Under the pieces are notes generated by a model. It was not told the origin of the DNA and searched no databases. It saw only the letters and a list, made by a program, of their open reading frames with translations. This document shows, piece after piece, positions 14,916 to 23,538 of a DNA stretch of 36,567 bases. The translations under genes were made by a program, and so were the position numbers. Source of the DNA: an uncultured Scytonema sp. (GTDB lineage Bacteria > Cyanobacteriota > Cyanobacteriia > Cyanobacteriales > Nostocaceae); contig CALMVQ010000216.1 of assembly GCA_937873135.1 (NCBI GenBank), forward strand, positions 1 to 36,567, given 5' to 3'. Every line of letters begins with the position of its first letter. The first letter of the stretch is position 1.

Positions 14916-16931
14916 ATGAATAGCGACGTTTTAATTATTGGTGGCGGCGTTATTGGCTTGGCGATCGCCATAGAACTGAAATTGCGCGGGGCAAATGTAA
15001 CTGTCCTCTGCCGCGACTTTCAAGCTGCCGCCACTCATGCTGCCGCAGGAATGTTAGCATCAGGTGCCGAAAAACTCCCAGCAGGTGCAATGCAAGAACT
15101 GTGTTGGCGATCGCAGTCTCTCTATTTTGAATGGACACGCAAAATAGAACAATTGAGTGGTTCAAGTATTGGATACTCGCCCTGTGGCATTTTAGCACCA
15201 GTTTATGAACAAGAGGGGGAGACCCTCCCCCCCTCTTTCTGCCCTGCTGACTGGTTGGACACAGAAGCTATTCATCACTATCAGCCAGGATTGGGAGCGG
15301 AAGTGGTTGGTGGCTGGTGGTATCCTGAAGATGCACAAGTGGACAATCGTGCTTTAGCACAGGCATTGTTAACTACGGCTCAGTCTCTTAAAGTTGAACT
15401 CAAGCAAGGTATTACAGTACAAGGAATTGTGCAGCAGCAAAGGGTTGTGATTGGCGTCCAAACCAATGCTGAAGTCTTTCATGCCGAACACTATGTTTTA
15501 GCGACGGGTGCTTGGGTAAACGAGTTACTCCCGTTACCCGTACATCCCAAAAAAGGGCAAATGCTTAGTGTCCGAGTCCCAGAAATTGTGCCTTCCTCAC
15601 CATTGACGAGGGTATTGTACGGACAAGATATTTACATCGTACCTAAACGTGACAGAAGGATCGTTGTTGGGGCAAGTAACGAGGATGTAGGTTTTACTCC
15701 TCACAATACGCCCATCCAAATTCAAACTTTACTACAACGAGCTATTCGGCTATATCCCCACTTACAGCATTATCCTATAGAGGAGTTGTGGTGGGGATTT
15801 CGTCCTGCGACTCCAGACGAATTACCCATTTTGGGCACAAGTAGCTGCGAAAATTTAACCCTTGCGATTGGTCATTATCGCAATGGTATTCTCCTAGCAC
15901 CCATTACTGCGGCATTGATTGCCGATTTGATTTGGAACCGAAAATCTGACTCGCTTCTCACCTATTTCCACTATTCACGCTTCTACAAAAAGTCATCTAC
16001 TGTCACGATAATGCCCACACTCTCCCCCACTCCCCAAAGCTCCTTTGCTCAACAGGAAGAATCGACCGAAGTTATGAGCACTGGAAGTCGCCCTTCAGAG
16101 TACTCTTCACTCGCAACGGACTCCTCTCAATTCCTCATTCCCGACGCTCCCCTCACCATCGCTGGGAAAACTTTCTCATCACGCTTGATGACAGGAACTG
16201 GTAAGTATCGCAGTATTGAGGAAATGCAGAAAAGCGTCATTGCAAGTGGATGTCAAATCGTCACTGTAGCAGTTAGACGGGTACAGACAAAAGCTCCCGG
16301 ACACGAAGGTTTAGCCGAAGCGCTGGATTGGACAAAAATTTGGATGTTACCCAATACCGCAGGTTGTCAAACTGCAGAAGAGGCAATTCGCGTTGCGCGA
16401 TTGGGTAGGGAAATGGCAAAACTAATGGGACAGGAAGATAACAATTTCGTTAAGTTAGAAGTTATTCCCGACCTTAAGTATTTACTACCAGATCCTATCG
16501 GCACTCTCCAAGCAGCAGAACAACTGGTTAAAGAAGGTTTTGCCGTATTACCGTACATCAACGCTGATCCCATGTTAGCAAAACGCCTGGAAGAAGTAGG
16601 TTGTGCGACGGTAATGCCTTTGGCTTCCCCTATTGGGTCGGGACAAGGGTTGACAACAACTGCCAATATTAAGATTATTATCGAAAATTCAAGTGTGCCA
16701 GTAGTCGTAGATGCAGGCATAGGTTGGCCATCCGAAGCAGCGCAAGCAATGGAAATGGGCGCAGATGCTTTACTGATTAATAGCGCGATCGCATTAGCAC
16801 AAAACCCTCCAGCAATGGCTTATGCCATGAATCTTGCAACAGTTGCCGGTCATTTAGCATACCTTGCAGGTAGGATGCCGATGAAAACCAGCGCCAGTGC
16901 TAGTTCTCCCCTGAGTGGAACAATAAATTAA
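14916..16931 (+). CDS. thiO/thiG: Fused glycine oxidase-thiazole synthase (ThiO-ThiG)
   Basis: A 671-aa bifunctional enzyme of thiamine thiazole synthesis. Residues 1-350 are ThiO: the FAD motif [17 protein letters not shown] (5-21) and the C-terminal [14 protein letters not shown] and [11 protein letters not shown] motifs. ThiO oxidises glycine to dehydroglycine. Residues 411-655 are ThiG: TGTGKYRS, the Schiff-base lysine in FVKLEVIPD (K513), and [20 protein letters not shown]. ThiG condenses dehydroglycine, deoxyxylulose-5-phosphate and ThiS-thiocarboxylate. A Ser/Thr/Pro-rich linker (about 360-405) joins them. This fusion is known in cyanobacteria. I looked for a TPP riboswitch in the 170-bp leader and did not see its conserved boxes. 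Confidence 0.95.
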   Translation: MNSDVLIIGGGVIGLAIAIELKLRGANVTVLCRDFQAAATHAAAGMLASGAEKLPAGAMQELCWRSQSLYFEWTRKIEQLSGSSIGYSPCGILAPVYEQEGETLPPSFCPADWLDTEAIHHYQPGLGAEVVGGWWYPEDAQVDNRALAQALLTTAQSLKVELKQGITVQGIVQQQRVVIGVQTNAEVFHAEHYVLATGAWVNELLPLPVHPKKGQMLSVRVPEIVPSSPLTRVLYGQDIYIVPKRDRRIVVGASNEDVGFTPHNTPIQIQTLLQRAIRLYPHLQHYPIEELWWGFRPATPDELPILGTSSCENLTLAIGHYRNGILLAPITAALIADLIWNRKSDSLLTYFHYSRFYKKSSTVTIMPTLSPTPQSSFAQQEESTEVMSTGSRPSEYSSLATDSSQFLIPDAPLTIAGKTFSSRLMTGTGKYRSIEEMQKSVIASGCQIVTVAVRRVQTKAPGHEGLAEALDWTKIWMLPNTAGCQTAEEAIRVARLGREMAKLMGQEDNNFVKLEVIPDLKYLLPDPIGTLQAAEQLVKEGFAVLPYINADPMLAKRLEEVGCATVMPLASPIGSGQGLTTTANIKIIIENSSVPVVVDAGIGWPSEAAQAMEMGADALLINSAIALAQNPPAMAYAMNLATVAGHLAYLAGRMPMKTSASASSPLSGTIN

Positions 16932-17051
16932 GGAGTGAGGAGGAGCCAGTAGAGTATTTATAACTACGAAGCGAGCGATTTGTTCCCAGAGTAAGAGTAA
17001 AAATAACGTTTATTTAACTTAAAATAACTTTAATGAACAAGGATTTAATTT

Positions 17052-17231
17052 ATGCCCTATACAACTGAAGAAGGCGGTCGTCTAAATAATTTTGCTCGTG
17101 AGCCAAAAGTTTATCAAGCAGAACCTCTTAGCGATAAACAAAAGCGTAATTACCTAATTGTGGGAATTACTGCAACGATTTTGGTAAGTGGTTTAATTTT
17201 TGTTGCTTTCTCTGTCTCAAGCTTCAGTTAG
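17052..17231 (+). CDS. psb34: Photosystem II assembly protein Psb34
   Basis: A 59-aa protein. The N-terminal GGRLNNFAREPKVYQAEPL matches the conserved segment shared by Psb34 (Ssl1498-type) and the N-termini of some high-light-inducible proteins. One transmembrane helix follows (NYLIVGITATILVSGLIFVA, residues 37-56). Psb34 binds CP47 in a photosystem II assembly intermediate in the thylakoid membrane. ATG at 17052, TAG at 17229-17231. The upstream leader has a weak ribosome-binding site. A strong hairpin follows at 17260-17295, so it is probably transcribed alone or together with thiO-thiG, 120 bp upstream. Confidence 0.88.
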   Translation: MPYTTEEGGRLNNFAREPKVYQAEPLSDKQKRNYLIVGITATILVSGLIFVAFSVSSFS

Positions 17232-17259
17232 TAGACAGTTTTGGCAACCAACCTTAATC

Positions 17260-17295
17260 AATATCAGGTTCCGGATTCTATATGAACCTGATATT
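17260..17295. terminator. Hairpin terminator between psb34 and a convergent ORF
   Basis: A perfect 12-bp stem, AATATCAGGTTC (17260-17271) with GAACCTGATATT (17284-17295), and a 12-nt loop. It lies 28 bp after the psb34 stop and 27 bp before the end of the convergent 46-codon ORF, so it could serve both. No long T-run follows on the plus strand, so it may also stabilise mRNA 3' ends. Confidence 0.7.
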
Positions 17296-17322
17296 TGTAT
17301 GTTAAAAAGCAGTTAGACAGGC

Positions 17323-17463
17323 TCATAGTTGATTGCTACTATCGAATCGCCAGAAACGAATACCAATATAAAAAACCACTCCTGGGCCAAGTAAGCCAAG
17401 AAAGAAAATAAAGGAAATAAGTAATTTTACAGTCGGAAGGGAGTAAATGTTAAATGCTGACAT
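17323..17463 (-). CDS. 46-aa single-span membrane protein
   Basis: A 46-codon frame from ATG (17463) to TGA (17323-17325). It starts MSAFNIYSLPTVK, continues with one clean hydrophobic helix (LLISFIFFLGLLGPGVVFY, about residues 14-32), and ends with the basic, polar IRFWRFDSSNQL. The layout (short polar N-terminus, one helix with a Gly-Pro-Gly, positive C-terminus) resembles the miniproteins of photosynthetic complexes, but it is none of the standard Psb, Psa, Pet or Ndh small subunits that I can recall. It is convergent with psb34, sharing a hairpin. No strong ribosome-binding site. Needs comparative support. Confidence 0.5.
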   Translation of the reverse strand: MSAFNIYSLPTVKLLISFIFFLGLLGPGVVFYIGIRFWRFDSSNQL

Positions 17464-17803
17464 TTGTGAAGGTATTTGCCAGTATACAGTATAATTTTAC
17501 ACTTGCTGTTATTTTAGACTATCTAAGCTTGATTTATCCTGAGCAGATCGACAATAACTTGAAAATCATATAAGGAAGAACACAAAACACAGAACTCAGA
17601 ATGACCCTATGGAAAAATGGTGGTAGTTTAGTATCGAAGAATTTTTCTCTTCTTTACTGATGAAATACGAATGCAAGTGACTATTATTGCCACCCAGTTG
17701 TACAGAAGCCTTCTAAGTTCTGAGTTTTTTCTAATGACAAGCTGCTTACATGTGCCCCTTGAGGGTATGTACACTGCGTTTTGGCTTTTAAGCCGCAAAG
17801 AGC
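17464..17803. other. Intergenic region, no gene seen
   Basis: About 340 bp, AT-rich. It should contain the promoter of the downstream TPR gene and that of the 46-codon ORF. It contains two similar short stretches (CAGAACTCAGAA near 17589 and TTCTGAGTTTT near 17720) in inverted orientation. No gene, RNA or mobile element recognised. Confidence 0.5.
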
Positions 17804-19960
17804 GTGAATGATACTGCACACACCGATAATTTTGTTTGGAATCGGCAAGTATACCACCGCTTGAAACTTGCCTTAAGTCTTGGTTTGCGGCGACAAATTT
17901 TTGTAGCGGTATGCGATGACTTAACCCTGAGAAATCAGGTTGCTGCTCGCTTGCATTCAACTTTAGCTTATCCGGTTGGACAGGTACTCTATCAGCCATC
18001 AGATATAGAAGAAGCCAGCACTCCAGCTTATCCGCGATTAGTTACCTTACGGTTGAATTTAAATGATCCTAATCCCATAGCTCAGATCAATCAATGGTTA
18101 GCTAATTATCCACCGCCTATCTTCGGAGCATCAAAAGATACTCCAGGGCGGCCATTACCTATACCAGCATTTCAGATTGTCGGTGTTGAGCAGCTAACCA
18201 AGCAATCAGTAGCCGTACAACGTCTATTTTTGCACTATTTGCGTTTAACAGAGCAGCATTTATCAAGTCCCGAGTCTAGCCAATTCTTAGAATCAAGCTT
18301 ACTATTATGGGTGCCGCGTCCTTGGTTATATGCTATAAACCAGTCAGCACCACAGTTTTGGCAAAACCGTACAGGTGTTTTTGTGTTTGCTGGAGAACCC
18401 ACACCGACAGCTCAAAATAGAAGTTCGCCAGAACGTTTTTCCGGTTCTAGAAGTTTAGATTTAGGACATATCGAGCAATCGATTTTGGAAGAATCCGTCA
18501 CGAAAGAAGATTTTGATTTCCAGAAACAGATACCAGTGAATCGCGCACAAAAACAGCCAGAAGTTAGAGAGTTAAAATCACTCAAGAAGAGACAGATTCC
18601 GCAGGAGTCAACTGCATTGAGAGCTGGCAATATCTCATCGTCATTGCCTTCGTCTTACATTAACAAGGAGTTAACGGAGCTAGTACTAGCAACAATTAAT
18701 ACTACAGTTACTGAGAACGAAGATCAAAGCTTGCAAGTCCGACAAATTCTAGAAGAGATTGAGGATTTACACGCACAAGAAAAATCAGAGACAGCACTGG
18801 CAGCAGTGTATTATCGCTTGGGCAACTTATATCGCCTTCGCATTGAGCAAGGACAATCAAATTTAGAAAACTTGATGGTAGCAATTCTTGCTTATCAAGA
18901 GGCAGTAACCTACGATGATAGCTCACCTCAAGTACCAGATATTTTGAACGATTTGGGCACACTCTATTGGATGCTGTCTCGTACACCCCCTAATTCTGAG
19001 GACGGACAATCTTACATAGAGCAGGCAATTGAATTTTATCAATTGGCTTTGAAGCTAATATCGCTACAGGCAAATTCTGAAACTTATGCTCGCGTGCAAA
19101 ATAATCTCGGGACAGCTTATGGTGATTTAGCTCGATTTTCTAACCCAGCAGAAAATTGGCAGCAAGCAGTTTTAGCTTATAGCGAAGCACTACGCTTGCG
19201 GACATCTGATATGGAATTATTGAAGTATGCTGCCTGCCAAAACAATTTAGGAACAGCTTACTGGCATTTAGCGCAATATAACCAACCTGTCGAGCATCTG
19301 AAGAAAGCGATCGCATCTTATAAAGAAGCTCTGATTCAGTACAACCCTGAAGAGGAACCGCTTAAGTATGGCATGATTCAAAATAATATCGGTACTGCAT
19401 ACTGGAATATTGCACAATACGAACAACCATTGAAGAATCTACCGCTTGCTGTTGAAGCTTATAACGAAGCATTAAAGTATCGCACTCCAGCTAATGTTCC
19501 TGCCGCCTGCGCCGCCACAGCAAATAATCTTGGTACTGCTTACTCGCACTTAGCAAACCTATCGCAAATAACCAAGGAAGAACAGCAGAAGTTTTTAGAT
19601 CTCTGTATCATAGCTTACAAAGAAGCACTTGCTCTTGCTCATTCACTGAACGGTGTGTCTTTAAGTTTTGAGATGAGCGCAACTCACAACAACTTAGGTT
19701 TAGCTCATTATAAACTCGTCACAGATGCTTATTTCAATGGTGACAAAGCAATGCGCTCCCAACACCTAGAAGCAGCATTAGATAACCACTTGCAAGCATT
19801 AAATGGATTGAGTAAACAACCAGAAGCTTATCAAGCTACACTAACTTATATAGTGAAAACGATTCACGCCTTTCATAATGAATTAGGTATACAAGGACAG
19901 AATCTTGCTTTATCTAAAGTACCAGGTCAGTTATTACCAGAAATTTTGCCAAAATTGTAA
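17804..19960 (+). CDS. Large TPR protein with N-terminal ATPase-like region
   Basis: A 718-aa protein. Residues 1-215 resemble a degenerate P-loop-ATPase fold (LGLRRQIFVAVCDDLTLRNQ, LVTLRLNLNDPNPIAQINQW, ESSLLLWVPRPWL), but no GKS/T motif is visible. Residues 215-300 are a polar linker. Residues 300-690 hold at least six long TPR-like units with the recurring signature NNLGTAYxxLAxxxxP...AxxAYxEAL, each about 48-50 residues. Start: GTG at 17804; no in-frame ATG nearby. I recall similar proteins in many cyanobacteria without assigned function. A scaffolding role is inferred from the TPRs. STRR repeats begin directly after the stop. Confidence 0.8.
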   Translation: MNDTAHTDNFVWNRQVYHRLKLALSLGLRRQIFVAVCDDLTLRNQVAARLHSTLAYPVGQVLYQPSDIEEASTPAYPRLVTLRLNLNDPNPIAQINQWLANYPPPIFGASKDTPGRPLPIPAFQIVGVEQLTKQSVAVQRLFLHYLRLTEQHLSSPESSQFLESSLLLWVPRPWLYAINQSAPQFWQNRTGVFVFAGEPTPTAQNRSSPERFSGSRSLDLGHIEQSILEESVTKEDFDFQKQIPVNRAQKQPEVRELKSLKKRQIPQESTALRAGNISSSLPSSYINKELTELVLATINTTVTENEDQSLQVRQILEEIEDLHAQEKSETALAAVYYRLGNLYRLRIEQGQSNLENLMVAILAYQEAVTYDDSSPQVPDILNDLGTLYWMLSRTPPNSEDGQSYIEQAIEFYQLALKLISLQANSETYARVQNNLGTAYGDLARFSNPAENWQQAVLAYSEALRLRTSDMELLKYAACQNNLGTAYWHLAQYNQPVEHLKKAIASYKEALIQYNPEEEPLKYGMIQNNIGTAYWNIAQYEQPLKNLPLAVEAYNEALKYRTPANVPAACAATANNLGTAYSHLANLSQITKEEQQKFLDLCIIAYKEALALAHSLNGVSLSFEMSATHNNLGLAHYKLVTDAYFNGDKAMRSQHLEAALDNHLQALNGLSKQPEAYQATLTYIVKTIHAFHNELGIQGQNLALSKVPGQLLPEILPKL

Positions 19961-19961
19961 T

Positions 19962-20033
19962 TTGTTGATTGTTGGTTGCTGATTGTTGATTGTTTTTTTT
20001 AACACCCATTAACCATTAACCATTAACCATTTA
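19962..20033. repeat. Composite STRR arrays at a convergent gene junction
   Basis: TTGTTGA-type heptamers (19962-19991) followed, after a T-run, by CCATTAA at 20006-20012, 20013-20019 and 20020-20026, and CCATTTA at 20027-20033. The fourth copy contains the stop codon of the convergent reductase gene (TAA, 20031-20033). The same pair of families occurs at 244-275. The whole space between the two convergent genes is repeat. Confidence 0.85.
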
Positions 20034-20894
20034 CTCATTTGTATTAATTACAGAAAATATTGATGAGTAATCATCGTGAGCAAATGACATTTTGATGGCC
20101 ATTTCTATAACTTGCTGCACGCCCTCGATACTGCTGACATTTAAACCAACTGATTTGGCTTCATCAATAAACAAATCGGTGTCTTTCATCAAATGCTTTA
20201 TTGGAAAGTTCGGATTTGTATAATTGCTATCCAACATCCGTTGCAGTTTTTTGTCAAATGTAGGTGCGTAAAGGGCGCTTTTCCGTAGAATTTGCATAAA
20301 CAAGTCTACATCGACACCTTGGTGCTGGGCAAAACTAAGCGAGAGAGCAAAAGCAGCTGTAAGAGAGGCAATAAGTTGATTGAGCGCTAATTTGAGCGCA
20401 GCAGCAGTTCCTACAGAGCCAACAAATACAGGTTCTGAGCCGAAATGCTGTAATAGCTTTAAGTGACGTTGATATTGTTCTCGTTGTGCACCTACCATAA
20501 CAATCAGTTTTCCCGCTTCCGCTTCGGGAATACTACCCAAAACGGGTGCTTCTATATACTCACCGCCAACCGCAACCACTGCATCCCTAATTTCTTGACT
20601 TTCTGTGGGACTAATTGTCCCCATTTGGATAATAGTGCGTCCTGCTAAAGCTGGTGACGACTGATCTGAAAGCAGTACGTTATAAATAGCACCAGTATTG
20701 GTTAGCATGAGAATGACATAATCAGCCTCACGAATTGCTTGGTGAGGTTTTTCGACAATTTCCGCGCCTGCTGCTTGTAGTGGTGATAATTTTTCTGGAG
20801 TCCGGTTGTAAGCAATTAACTGTATCTTTGCAGCTAACAGCCTTTGAGCCATAGGTTGCCCCATCAATCCAGTCCCCAGAAATGCTACCTTCAT
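20031..20894 (-). CDS. NAD(P)-dependent beta-hydroxyacid dehydrogenase
   Basis: A 287-aa member of the 3-hydroxyisobutyrate dehydrogenase / glyoxylate-succinate semialdehyde reductase family. Rossmann motif VAFLGTGLMGQPMAQRL (3-19). AYNRTPEK (28-35) has Arg after the second strand, which favours NADPH. The substrate loop is EAPVLGSIPEAEAG (115-128). The catalytic Lys is in GTAAALKLALNQ (K168). The length is normal. These features favour a GLYR1-like reductase that detoxifies glyoxylate or succinic semialdehyde, but the substrate is not proven. A TTG lies one codon before the chosen ATG. The 3' end lies in an STRR array and is convergent with the TPR gene. Confidence 0.88.
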   Translation of the reverse strand: MKVAFLGTGLMGQPMAQRLLAAKIQLIAYNRTPEKLSPLQAAGAEIVEKPHQAIREADYVILMLTNTGAIYNVLLSDQSSPALAGRTIIQMGTISPTESQEIRDAVVAVGGEYIEAPVLGSIPEAEAGKLIVMVGAQREQYQRHLKLLQHFGSEPVFVGSVGTAAALKLALNQLIASLTAAFALSLSFAQHQGVDVDLFMQILRKSALYAPTFDKKLQRMLDSNYTNPNFPIKHLMKDTDLFIDEAKSVGLNVSSIEGVQQVIEMAIKMSFAHDDYSSIFSVINTNE

Positions 20895-21116
20895 CAAAAT
20901 CTCCTTGTTCTTTGCTCAATTTAAATTCAGTCAGGGAGTCGTTCGTTTTGGGGTGGGGAGAGGGAAATAGGATCTGGTTATTTGTGAGTTGTTGATTGTC
21001 AAAAATACTTCCCAACTCTCCAAAGCGTCAACGAGGGAAACCCCCTGAACTTCTGAGCACCGACTTCTGCCGCTCAGACAAATGGCGTTCTACGGTGCAG
21101 GCTTCTCCCCACTTCC

Positions 21117-21212
21117 TTAACCCCCTGCGGCAAAAGAAACCATAATCAACACTGAAAGTAAGATCCCAGGGGCAAGTAGTAAAACTAGCGTTAACAATTC
21201 GTGAGCGTTCAT
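21117..21212 (-). CDS. 31-aa single-span membrane miniprotein
   Basis: A 31-codon ORF from ATG (21212) to TAA (21117-21119): MNAHELLTLVLLLAPG, then ILLSVLIMVSFAAGG. Apart from the first five and last residues it is one hydrophobic helix, with a Pro-Gly in the middle. A very strong ribosome-binding sequence precedes it (21216-21223). It lies 77 bp downstream of the MidA-family methyltransferase gene on the same strand, in the group that includes ndhH. It resembles the size class of small photosystem, cytochrome b6f or NDH-1 subunits, but I could not match it to a named one. Confidence 0.6.
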   Translation of the reverse strand: MNAHELLTLVLLLAPGILLSVLIMVSFAAGG

Positions 21213-21215
21213 AAT

Positions 21216-21223
21216 ATCACCTT
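21216..21223 (-). promoter_or_regulatory. Strong Shine-Dalgarno of the 31-aa ORF
   Basis: On the minus strand AAGGTGAT lies 3 nt before the ATG, with its GGTG core about 6 nt from the start. It matches the 16S anti-Shine-Dalgarno closely, far better than most genes in this window, and is the main reason to accept the tiny ORF. Confidence 0.7.
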
Positions 21224-21289
21224 TTTTATGTCTGTTTTCACTGCTATGTTAAACTAAGTAATCCCTGTGCAAGATGAATACAGTTTTTT

Positions 21290-22537
21290 TTAAGTTTGAT
21301 CTGGTACAATCAGTCCTTTCAAGGGTTGTATAGTTTCTGTCTTTGTCAGTCCTTTACTTTGAACGAGAACACCGAACCCGCCTAATCCTAAGGGGTCTAA
21401 AAGTTGGTGTAGTGAATCTCGACGGCGTAGCAACTGAGATGCAGGTTGTTTTGTGTCCGAGAGCATGGCAAGGCGTTCTCCCAAACCCAACGCCATCAAA
21501 AATAATCCTTGCTGCGTAAATCCAACTTTATCTATTCCGCAACTCTGGCCCCATCTCTCTAAAGCAGTAAAGTCAACGTGGGTTGTGATGTCTTGTCGCC
21601 CAACGTTAATATAAGGATTGTTGTGGCGTTGATGCTGGTAGTAGCATTGGAGCGTTCCTTGCGATCGCCTGGGGTTGTAGTAACGACTTGCAGAATAGCC
21701 ATAATCTATTGTTAACACATATCCGCGCTGCAAGCGGTTTGCTACTATACCCAACCAATGTAATGCAGCTAGATTGATTTCGCTGCGAAAACCATCTGGA
21801 TAAGCACTTAGGGCGTTTATGCCAACTAAATCGAGATATTGAGTTAGCTGAATTGTTGAAGGTTCCCCGCTAACTTCTACAAATGATGGTGTGGGGCGAC
21901 TTGAGGACGCCGAGACATTCTCCTCTTCCCCATCTGTTGAGGTTGTTACATAAATTTCTTGTAGTTGCTCATCTTTTAAAATGAATTGATGCACGGGAAA
22001 AGCATCTACCAATTCATTAGAAAAAAAGCAGCCAACAATTGAGTTGCTTGGTATTTCCTCTAGATCACACCAACATACAGGAAATTCTTGCAAGCGTTGC
22101 TGTTGTTCTTGCCTCAAAGCCGAAGACTTCTCAACTATGATAAAATTAAGAGCCTTAAAAAAATCTGAGTCCTGCTGCTGAATAGACTTAAGAATATCTA
22201 AAGCCAAGAATCCTTGCCCCGCACCCATTTCTACTAAAGAGAACGGTACTGGACGCCCTAAAATCTCCCACATTTGGAGAAATTGTACCATTAATAATTC
22301 ACCAAACTCTCCACCCAGATGGACAGATGTGAAAAAATCACCTTGCTGCCCAAGGTTCACTGCCTTTGTGGAGTAGTAACCGTGCTTGGGGTGATACAAT
22401 GCCGTGTCCATATACTCAGAGAAAGTGATACGCCGATTGCGACTTGCGGCAATGCGATCAGCTATTGTCTCACACAGTGCAGGCTGAGAATCATCTGTAG
22501 AACGATAAAGCCTTGGTTGTGAATTATCAAAATTCAT
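21290..22537 (-). CDS. MidA/NDUFAF7-family SAM-dependent methyltransferase
   Basis: A 415-aa protein of the DUF185 (MidA, mitochondrial NDUFAF7) family of putative protein arginine methyltransferases. Seen: ITFSEYMDTALYHPKHGYYS (39-58), QGDFFTSVHLGGEFGELL, the SAM-binding SLVEMGAGQGFLALDIL, FFSNELVDAFPVHQF, VLTIDYGY, and YINVGRQDITTHVDFTAL. The length is normal. In mitochondria NDUFAF7 dimethylates an arginine of NDUFS2 during complex I assembly. The NDUFS2 homologue ndhH lies about 1 kb upstream here on the same strand with one gene between, which suggests, but does not show, the same job for NDH-1. Confidence 0.9.
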   Translation of the reverse strand: MNFDNSQPRLYRSTDDSQPALCETIADRIAASRNRRITFSEYMDTALYHPKHGYYSTKAVNLGQQGDFFTSVHLGGEFGELLMVQFLQMWEILGRPVPFSLVEMGAGQGFLALDILKSIQQQDSDFFKALNFIIVEKSSALRQEQQQRLQEFPVCWCDLEEIPSNSIVGCFFSNELVDAFPVHQFILKDEQLQEIYVTTSTDGEEENVSASSSRPTPSFVEVSGEPSTIQLTQYLDLVGINALSAYPDGFRSEINLAALHWLGIVANRLQRGYVLTIDYGYSASRYYNPRRSQGTLQCYYQHQRHNNPYINVGRQDITTHVDFTALERWGQSCGIDKVGFTQQGLFLMALGLGERLAMLSDTKQPASQLLRRRDSLHQLLDPLGLGGFGVLVQSKGLTKTETIQPLKGLIVPDQT

Positions 22538-22583
22538 CCTTTAAATTTTTCTTCTCTTGTACCTGATAACTTGAGCTTAACTT

Positions 22584-22618
22584 AAGATCCCCGACTTCTT
22601 TAAGAAGTCGGGGATCTT
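22584..22618. terminator. Long palindromic hairpin terminator
   Basis: A perfect inverted repeat, AAGATCCCCGACTTCTT (22584-22600) with AAGAAGTCGGGGATCTT (22602-22618). The GATCCCCGAC...GTCGGGGATC core is a hairpin family common in cyanobacterial intergenic regions, and a relative lies at 28978-29009. It separates the glycine-zipper gene from the methyltransferase gene, so these may be separate transcripts. Confidence 0.75.
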
Positions 22619-22712
22619 GTTTGTCACCTATTGTAGAGAATTGAAGAGAAATTTTTATTGTGAGTTACACCCTTTACCGTGATACCTCACCAAGCCCCTT
22701 GAAGCAGAAGAA

Positions 22713-23102
22713 TTAACGAGTCAAGATATTGATAGCAGCACCCGCAGCTGCACCAGTAATAGCATTGTTAAGAGTATGACGGTGGTTAGTGATTAAGCCA
22801 GTTGCCGTACCAGTAGCTGCACCTACTGCAGTATCTTTCACCAAGTCATGATTTCTATGATGCGTTGCGCCGTTATCAACTGCATGAACCGCAGCACCAG
22901 CAGCTGCTCCATTCACAGCATTATTTAAGATAGAACTATTATGAGTAATCACTCCAGACACGACACCAGCAGCGGTTCCAATACCAACATCTCTTATCCA
23001 ATGATCATCTGCAGATGCAGGTTTTACTGATGCTACATTGACACCAATTAGACTTGAAACAACTAAGCCAGGTAATAGTGCGCGTTTCAAAACTTTATTC
23101 AT
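22713..23102 (-). CDS. Exported glycine-zipper protein with internal duplication
   Basis: A 129-aa protein from the second of two ATGs (23102), chosen because GAGGT then stands at proper spacing. The first ATG, two codons upstream, is in frame. Signal peptide: LKRALLPGLVVSSLIGVNVA, cleavage expected after KPASA. The mature part holds two copies of a unit of about 38 residues. Copy 1 runs from DVGIGTAAGVVSGVITHN to LNNAVNGAAAGAAVHAV. Copy 2 runs from DTAVGAATGTATGLITNH to LNNAITGAAAGAAINIL. Glycine/alanine zippers like these pack in membranes. His-rich turns (THHRNHD, NHRHT) lie between and in the units. Probable envelope protein; function unknown. Confidence 0.75.
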   Translation of the reverse strand: MNKVLKRALLPGLVVSSLIGVNVASVKPASADDHWIRDVGIGTAAGVVSGVITHNSSILNNAVNGAAAGAAVHAVDNGATHHRNHDLVKDTAVGAATGTATGLITNHRHTLNNAITGAAAGAAINILTR

Positions 23103-23426
23103 GACCATACCTCGGAAATCAAAATTTGAACACTCTTCAAACCGTTATGTTTCTAGTGTAAATAACAGTTTTTTTTTTGACATGACCCGATTGGGTGATT
23201 GTGGCATTTAGCCGATTTTTTAACATCAGCTTCCTCTGATTACTTCTCAGTTGCGTACAATACGAGGGGTTCTACATTTATTTTTGAATATATATTTGAT
23301 ATAGCGACGGAAGACAGCATCTAATGTTCCAACTTTGCCTTTTTGTTGAGGGGTATGAGAATCATCGGAACAAGCAGTTTACCTTTTTACTTTTGCTGTA
23401 TTGAAGTATAAATTTATTTTTAAGTC

Positions 23427-23486
23427 CTCACGTAAAGACGCACTCGAGACAAAGAAAACTCTGCGTCTTTGCGTCGAGTGCGTGAG
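23427..23486. terminator. Complex hairpin downstream of ndhH
   Basis: The outer arms CTCACG (23427-23432) and GCACTCGAG (23440-23448) pair with TCGAGTGC/CGTGAG at 23474-23486. The alternative inner pairing AAAGACGCA with TGCGTCTTT also exists, giving two mutually exclusive folds. It lies about 50 bp after the ndhH stop and is probably its terminator. The rest of 23109-23538 is AT-rich, with no gene recognised. Confidence 0.55.
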
Positions 23487-23538
23487 ATTTTTATGTTTTA
23501 AATCAACAAAGCCCCGTTTTTAGCAATCGCTTAACTGC

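Noticed and set aside
19962-20033. CRISPR-like or tandem-repeat array
   Set aside because: The repeat unit is only 7 bp without spacers, so it is an STRR and not CRISPR.
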